From positions 23,360,531-23,424,530 of the forward strand of contig JABBOT010000007.1 of assembly GCA_016165875.1 (NCBI GenBank): 64,000 bases of DNA. Direction: 5' to 3'. Below are positions 59,901 to 64,000 of the stretch, one piece after another (the first letter of the stretch is position 1; each line of letters starts with the position of its first letter). The notes beneath the pieces were generated by a model. The model saw only the letters and a list, made by a program, of their open reading frames with translations. It was not told the DNA's origin and searched no databases. The stretch comes from Acanthopleura granulata (Eukaryota; Mollusca; Polyplacophora; Chitonida; Chitonidae). The translations under genes were made by a program, and so were the position numbers.

Positions 59901-61486
59901 TATAACTATTTATGTGACAGGTGTTCAACGCTGTACTCAAATTTTCATTAACACAATGAAGATCTTTTTTTTTTCATGTGATAGAGGGGGGCAGTGGTGG
60001 GGGGTGGGCTTATGAACCAGAGCGCCTAGAGAGAACCTCTGACCATTGTCAATTCACTGGATATTTTTGGCATTTGTAACATACATTGTGTTGTTTTTTC
60101 TTCTTGCCACTGTTTTTGCTTCTTTCCACAAAAGCATCAAGAACAATGGAAGCAGCCAAATATGGAAAATTACATGCCCAAAGGCGGGATTGAAGCCTTG
60201 TCTTGGTTGACCTGGCGAAAGAGAAGCATCTTCATCATGTTGCCATGATGATCTACCTGTAATATTGATGCGGCTATGCTGGAGATGTCTTCCACTGTGG
60301 ATACTGTTTGCTTTCCTTGTAAACCCTGCCAAAATACACGTTCAAACAGATAATGACAAAAACTACGCAGGCACAAGGGAGAAACTCCATGAAAACATAG
60401 GCAAATTAATAGCATGTCTGAATTATCTCCCCTTGTATCAGCCATAATCAGTACTGACTTCCATGGATTTGCCATGTATACCTAGACAGAAGGCTGACTG
60501 TAACCTTTCCAGTCGGTAACTGGATATGGAAACACAGCCAGGTATCATGAGATTTATAAGTGAATATAAGGAGCGTTTACCACCTGACTAAGCAAAAGTT
60601 TACAAATGTGCATGTGTGTATTGTTTCTGTTTTACATGGACTTCTTGAAATAGGTTTATTTGGGTCACAGAAAACCACTTTAGCCACTTTCTGAGTGAAA
60701 AGCTGCCACTGTTACAGGCAAAGGTGCTAAACTAAATAAGTGCCGTTCACAAGTGGCCCACGCCCACGTATTAGCTCCTGTCTTATGCCCTCAACTATCA
60801 ATCATAACAGAGAAATATTCGGAAGCAAAGATGTTGAAATATTGAAAAATTACACCTCTAGAGTATTAATCATTTTAGAAAGCAATTCTGAACTCCACCT
60901 CAGAGTTTTCATAGCCTCCAAAAATCTGCATATCACAGCTCTCCAGTAGGTGGACCAAATCTGTAACAGTGTAACACAGGGTTCAACCAAGCACAGCAAC
61001 TGTACACCAGAAATACGTGTAGGTACTTTGCATGTAAATTTCTTATAATCCTTGATTATATTATATCGTAACAGGTAAATCTGACACATGGTGGACTCAG
61101 GTTTTCAAAGGGCTGAAATATTTTGCGGAATGCACCTGAAACATAGAGGTAGTAAAATTCATGCGTTTTAAAGGATAACTGGAGAAGTTACATTCAGTGG
61201 TGTGTTTATAGACTTGTCCTTGAGGCATCACAACCTACATGTGGATGTAGATGGGTTACCGCCCTAAAGTGCTTCCGTTAGATGTAGGATTACAGAAAAG
61301 AGCTTTATCACTAATTAGTATTTATCCCTGGACTGACCACTGCAAATGGGTATTGTTGAGTATATACCAACATGTGATTTAGCATTTATACATAGATGTA
61401 AAAAAAAAAGTTCACGCACCTTGAGGACTGGCCACATCGATGTCAGAGGTCAAGGGGTTCTGACGCTCAGTGATTGGTTGACTCAT
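47980..61486 (-). CDS. GCKR: Glucokinase regulatory protein homologue, complete
   Basis: Nineteen exons join in phase (minus): 61486-61420, 60960-60899, 60325-60257, 59517-59449, 58939-58866, 58529-58463, 58021-57873, 57479-57439, 56547-56483, 55324-55212, 54933-54835, 54018-53921, 53576-53500, 52804-52714, 51816-51737, 50760-50597, 50189-50150, 49249-49115 and 48117-47980. They give 565 residues (human about 625). N-terminus MSQPITERQNPLTSD matches the family. SIS domain 1 has GGCGTSGR (about 76-83), YSIAGGD and LSAPFVAGQ, then NPIIGPEPITGSSRMKGGSA. SIS domain 2 has GGHIYYLGEDTCG and DASECRPTFGA (314-324), then VSTGAHVAKGK. A C-terminal helical lid ends the protein. In vertebrates this protein binds glucokinase and inhibits it, and the inhibition is set by fructose 6-phosphate and fructose 1-phosphate. 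That it does so here is inference; an ancestral sugar-phosphate sensor role is possible. Confidence 0.95.
48398..48637 (-). mobile_element. Full-length SINE (Nin-type), reverse strand
   Basis: Reading + strand: attggtgttttacaccgtac, gaatgtttcacttatacaac, cttatggtgggaggaaacc, gttgctggcagacctt, catgagctggacttgaact and finally ctcggccacagaggccc, the reverse complement of the head. It lies in the last GCKR-like intron. Confidence 0.88.
49286..49525 (-). mobile_element. Full-length SINE (Nin-type), reverse strand
   Basis: Same order as the neighbouring copy: attggtgttttacacag, aacatttcatctatacaac, ggtggaaggaaaccc, gagctgggactgaactt and cctcggccacggagg. More diverged. In the GCKR-like intron between 49249 and 50150. 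Confidence 0.87.
49735..49862 (+). mobile_element. SINE tail, second family
   Basis: gaggaaaagtttgtcagtaac, gtggtttacacccaag and aaaaattcttgaatgtgg, then an acaataaaataaaac tail. The same tail type is seen in part at 54660-54810. Confidence 0.6.
51155..51285 (-). mobile_element. SINE tail fragment, reverse strand
   Basis: tttatttatttgaacgggat, tttacagtgtacttcactc and gaggaaacctcctc resemble a decayed reverse-strand SINE tail. Confidence 0.45.
51885..52430 (+). repeat. 59-bp minisatellite, about 9 copies
   Basis: Anchors agatcacaggggctggaaaa recur every 59 bp from about 51931. It lies in the GCKR-like intron between 51816 and 52714, right beside the 51737-51816 exon. Two open frames on + are repeat artefacts. 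Confidence 0.93.
52890..53095 (-). mobile_element. Possible SINE fragment, second family
   Basis: caaacctcctgacttaatgcgg and cagccaaacctgttag resemble phrases at 54205-54245 and 61660-61715. The shared block suggests a dispersed element; boundaries are uncertain. Confidence 0.4.
54060..54260 (-). mobile_element. Possible SINE fragment, second family
   Basis: Contains cacctgacaaacctcctggc, ttgaagctgctgccaaatca and gagagcaggatttaaccctg, matching blocks at 52970 and 61670 in this window. Confidence 0.45.
54418..54520 (-). mobile_element. SINE fragment (Nin-type), reverse strand
   Basis: aggccgtactcaaaaatatttc and ccagcattatggtgggagg, followed by aaaccaggcaaagtc, a 3' portion of the main family. 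A second-family tail follows at 54660-54810 on the other strand. Confidence 0.7.
54660..54810 (+). mobile_element. SINE tail, second family
   Basis: cacatggggaagttcatcag, ggtggtttaccccaag, cataaaactgatcatcatg and gaaaactcttgagtatgac follow the order of the 49735 copy. Confidence 0.55.
55871..56092 (+). repeat. 28-bp minisatellite, 8 copies
   Basis: tgaggttgaagctgaaacaa plus tacactgg repeats at 28-bp steps from 55871 to 56067. Looser gttcaggctgaaa-like echoes extend from about 55310 to 56300. Within the GCKR-like intron between 55324 and 56483. Reverse-strand frames are open but not coding. Confidence 0.93.
56600..56667 (-). mobile_element. SINE head fragment, reverse strand
   Basis: gattgcactgatgagaggc, aactgggtcaatacgct and ccccttggccaca match the head region of the 48398 and 49286 copies. 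Confidence 0.6.
56836..57337 (+). repeat. 42-bp minisatellite, about 11 copies
   Basis: aattatatccactgcccacc and accctgatcctattccaccc alternate at an exact 42-bp period from 56875; the first unit is diverged and the last is truncated at 57337. In a GCKR-like intron. Confidence 0.95.
58085..58208 (+). repeat. 31-bp minisatellite, 4 copies
   Basis: acatatgtaatagcacattt plus ccttatctctc repeats four times, the first copy the most diverged. In a GCKR-like intron. Confidence 0.9.
58745..58880. repeat. Duplication next to a GCKR-like splice donor
   Basis: tacaggactgacttacatg occurs at about 58772 and about 58850, with further shared flanks (ctatgtttcgac, gatctgctatg). On the minus strand this copies the exon donor CAT|GTAAGTCAG (58866) about 78 bp into the intron. 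Confidence 0.7.
59038..59300 (-). mobile_element. Possible SINE, reverse strand
   Basis: ttctttaactggtgttccctg followed by gccatactctgaaggcc resembles a tail read in reverse, and caggtttgaacccacaac resembles a reverse B box. No closer assignment. Confidence 0.4.
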
Positions 61487-61514
61487 TTTTCATCAGCTCT
61501 GAAAACATGACATC

Positions 61515-61700
61515 TCTTTATTCATTTATTTGATTGGTCTTTAATGTTGTCATTCAAGAATGTTTTTCATGTATGGCATTGATCTCATTTAAGACTGGTT
61601 ATGAGTGTCCCATGTAAAACTGCCAAACTTTGTTAAGTAGGCCTACATGTATACCCAATCATAACCTTCCTGACTTTAAGCTGCAGCCAAACTAAAGAGA
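61515..61700 (-). mobile_element. SINE, second family, reverse strand
   Basis: ttcatttatttgattggtct, ttcaagaatgtttttcatg and ccttcctgactttaagctgc, then gccaaactaaagagagc. Upstream of the GCKR-like start codon. Confidence 0.5.
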
Positions 61701-61704
61701 GCTA

Positions 61705-61925
61705 GATTTGAGCCTGAAGCTCCACTGATTACAGGTGGATTAATTGGCTGCTTCAGCGAAATGCGCTCAAGTAGACACCTGCACACATTACGCAGACAGA
61801 TTTCTGTCAGTGTCTTGAGCCTGAAGCTCCACTGATCACAGGTGGATTAATTGGCTGCTTCAGTGAAATGTGCTCAAGTAGACACCTGCCGACATTACGC
61901 AGACAGATTTCTGTCAGTGCATTTG
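61705..61925. repeat. About 104-bp tandem duplication
   Basis: ttgagcctgaagctccactg occurs at 61710 and 61814, followed in both copies by gtggattaattggctgcttc, ctcaagtagacacctgc and attacgcagacagatttctg. A few substitutions separate the copies. Confidence 0.9.
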
Positions 61926-62146
61926 CTTCTGCTGGGGTCCAGCCCTACCATGGCCATGTCACAACATATGTCTGCTTTCCATGTTGTAGGGAAGTCCTGT
62001 GCATGAAACTGTCATTATAAGGCCTACCTGTATTTATCAGGCTGCCCCACAGATGTTACCAGACGAGTAACCACAGTTCAGAAATACCGGGCAGACTGGG
62101 ACCTGTTTTACGGACAGGTTGTAGTCTTTCACTAGATGTAACTAAC

Positions 62147-62568
62147 ATGGCATCATGCCTCAACAGCATGCCTCAACAGCATGCCTCAACATCATGCCTC
62201 AACATCATGCCTCAACATCATGCCTCAACATCATGCCTCAACACCATGCCTCAACACCATGCCTCAACATCATGCCTCAACATCTCATGCCTCAACATCA
62301 TGCCTCAACACCATGCCTCAACACCATGCCTCAACATCATACCTCAACACCATGCCTCAACATCATGCCTCAACATCTCATGCCTCAACATCATGCCTCA
62401 ACACCATGCCTCAACACCATGCCTCAACATCATGCCTCAACATCATGCCTCAACATCATACCTCAACACCATGCCTCAACATCATGCCTCAACATCTCAT
62501 GCCTCAACATCATGCCTCAACACCATGCCTCAACACCATGCCTCAACATCATGCCTCAACATCATGTG
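62147..62568 (+). repeat. 13-bp simple minisatellite (atgcctcaacatc)
   Basis: About 32 units of 13 bp with 14- to 18-bp variants (ctcatgcc insertions), arranged in a visible higher-order pattern of about 120 bp. Because 13 is not a multiple of three, all three forward frames stay open with the same repeating peptide. Confidence 0.95.
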
Positions 62569-63477
62569 TCATCATGGCAATTACATCTAACAAAACTTAC
62601 ACCCAGTTTGCAAAAGGGGCCCCAGGAGACCATTGTGTTTTATTTGCCTACTGCATACAGTGCTGAGAAACCATTATAAAGGGGAAATTTAACACACACT
62701 ACAATAACCTTAAAAACTGTGCAGGAAAAGCTCACTGTACCGGAAGTTTCTGTTCGCTCTACAAATATACAGATTGTGTCAAGAAAAAAAAACAACATTT
62801 CGCTGCTGCTATTAACACACACTACAAGTTTTCTGACTAGAACTTACGCCATTTACTTACATACTTGTATGTTGTGAGTGATTAGTGCTAGTACCTAAAA
62901 TTAGACATGAATGATCAATAGTTCAATGTCAACCACAAATTTTAACACACCAATAAATTTGCAAATGATTATTTTATGGCCAATATTTACTTTTATCTTA
63001 TTTCTCTTTTCTTTCAGTGGTTTGATTCCTAGTAATATTCTCAATTTTTATGAACAAATGCATGTCAGTTAACTGTGGTCAGGCTGGTGCTTGCGAACCA
63101 AGAGAGAAAAACACGTTATACTGTAGGCCTAAGCGTACACAAACTGGATGTTATATTTAGCATGTGTTTCAAGTGGGCTATCATTGTCTTTGTGCCAGTT
63201 TTCGTGGTCAGCAACGCAAATATTTCATATGACACGAGCTGCACATGACTGAAGATGCCACTTGGCTTTCTAGTGGTCTCTCCAAATCTCACCCAAACTT
63301 TTTCCAACTCTTTCCATCAAAGCCAACAGCTAACTTTCTACGTCTAATTAAAATCAGGCTGCGCACTGCCATCCACATCACAGAGCTGCTAAGGGGAGGT
63401 CACTCTCAACGTATGTCAACTCTTACAAGTACTATCTCCCTTCGAATGGGATATCCGCAGAAGTCCAAAGTGGGACA
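62569..63477. other. Upstream region of the GCKR-like gene
   Basis: No exon recognised. A noncoding first exon of the GCKR-like gene could lie here, since the coding exon at 61486 has no clear promoter next to it. Confidence 0.35.
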
Positions 63478-63620
63478 TGTGACGTCATTGTAGTGACGTT
63501 AAAGGTGCTACTACAACGTCATCAGCTCGACGTCACAGTGAGTACAACGTATACGTCACAAATGAAACCGTTCTACGCAAAATGATTGGCGTTGCGTAAT
63601 AAAGGACTTATGACGTAGAA
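63478..63620. promoter_or_regulatory. Cluster of CRE-like (CREB/ATF) sites
   Basis: Palindromic TGACGTCA at 63480-63487, TGACGTTA at 63494, ACGTCA at 63516, CGACGTCA at 63528, TACGTCA at 63552 and TGACGTA at 63611. An inverted CCAAT (attgg) lies near 63583 and a C/EBP-like TTGCGTAA near 63590. Dense CREB-type sites are typical of core promoters. It could serve the GCKR-like gene (about 2 kb upstream of its ATG) or a gene to the right. Confidence 0.55.
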
Positions 63621-63884
63621 GTCCTAATTCACTGTAGCGACACCTGTGGGGCGAGGAAAATTCACCGACAGCCCATTCACCTGATATATATAATGATATA
63701 TATAAAGTTCAAGTGAACTCTTTATAGGATTGAGTTATTCTTAATAATTTTTCAATTACAAGACGCCGGTCAGGTTTATGATTGGAGGGAACCTGAGTGA
63801 CTGGTGTAAACCACGGAACCTCTACGTTTACCTTATCACAGTATGGCCTATAGGCCTACTGAGTGGGTCTAATCATGAGAGGGA

Positions 63885-63920
63885 ACTTGTTATTTATTTA
63901 TTTATTTATTTATTTATTTG
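63885..63920. repeat. (TTTA)n simple repeat at a SINE-like tail
   Basis: Seven to eight TTTA units followed by ttggcctatgacacttgatccc. Similar wording (cctgtgacacttgatcactt) occurs near 29365, suggesting a dispersed element in this orientation. Confidence 0.6.
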
Positions 63921-64000
63921 GCCTATGACACTTGATCCCTTATTCTCCATCATAATAATTTGGAAAACTGGATAATCCCATCTTTTGTGACAATTTCTGT

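Noticed and set aside
62147..62679. Three overlapping frames of 147-174 codons as a repeat-rich protein
   Set aside because: The same 13-bp repeat keeps all three frames open; no splice sites or conserved residues.

Overview
The window is nuclear DNA from an animal, most likely a lophotrochozoan marine invertebrate such as a mollusc, brachiopod or relative. It has small exons split by introns with GT..AG borders, AT-rich introns, many minisatellites, and scattered tRNA-derived SINEs. The SINE tail resembles the deeply conserved Nin-type tail known from lophotrochozoans. No prokaryotic, viral, rRNA or CRISPR content was recognised.

Four genes can be rebuilt exon by exon, and reading phase is continuous across every junction used. 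(1) A SPATA1-like gene (+, 1411-12269, 11 exons, 5' end missing) encodes a long coiled-coil protein. (2) An endosomal syntaxin (STX7/STX12-like, +, 18801-31850) has its last two coding exons each present as two diverged copies. (3) A STMND1-like gene (-, 43847-40098, 3 exons) encodes a lipid-anchored stathmin-domain protein. (4) A glucokinase regulatory protein gene (GCKR-like, -, 61486-47980, 19 exons) encodes 565 residues. Genes 1 and 2 run rightward and genes 3 and 4 leftward, so 2 and 3 converge on about 8 kb of repeat-rich spacer (31.9-40.1 kb). The four products have no obvious shared pathway.

The most notable observation is the 3' end of the syntaxin gene. Two 83-nt exons (25319-25401 and 26924-27006) encode alternative C-terminal halves of the SNARE helix. 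Reading frame demands exactly one of them: including both brings in a stop codon three codons into the second, and skipping both shifts the frame. Two membrane-anchor exons follow. One (29790) has a polybasic linker like that of plasma-membrane syntaxin 1 plus a Cys-Cys pair; the other (31761) is STX7-like. If the first anchor exon is spliced onto the second, a TAA forms exactly at the junction, so one shared last exon could end both isoforms. The layout predicts up to four SNAREs from one locus. In the same gene, exon 6 is preceded by a 39-bp minisatellite that repeats the 3' splice site four more times at an in-frame spacing.

Minisatellites occupy several introns and the spacers (43-bp at 1; 48-bp at 2863; about 84-bp at 12221, overlapping the SPATA1 stop codon; 41-bp SINE-head array at 22862; 26-bp at 27775; about 81-bp at 28405; about 41-bp at 37735; 57-bp at 39613; 59-bp at 51885; 28-bp at 55871; 42-bp at 56875; 13-bp at 62147). 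Most long open frames outside the four genes are these repeats. A dense cluster of CRE-like sites at 63.48-63.62 kb lies upstream of the GCKR-like gene and may be its promoter.
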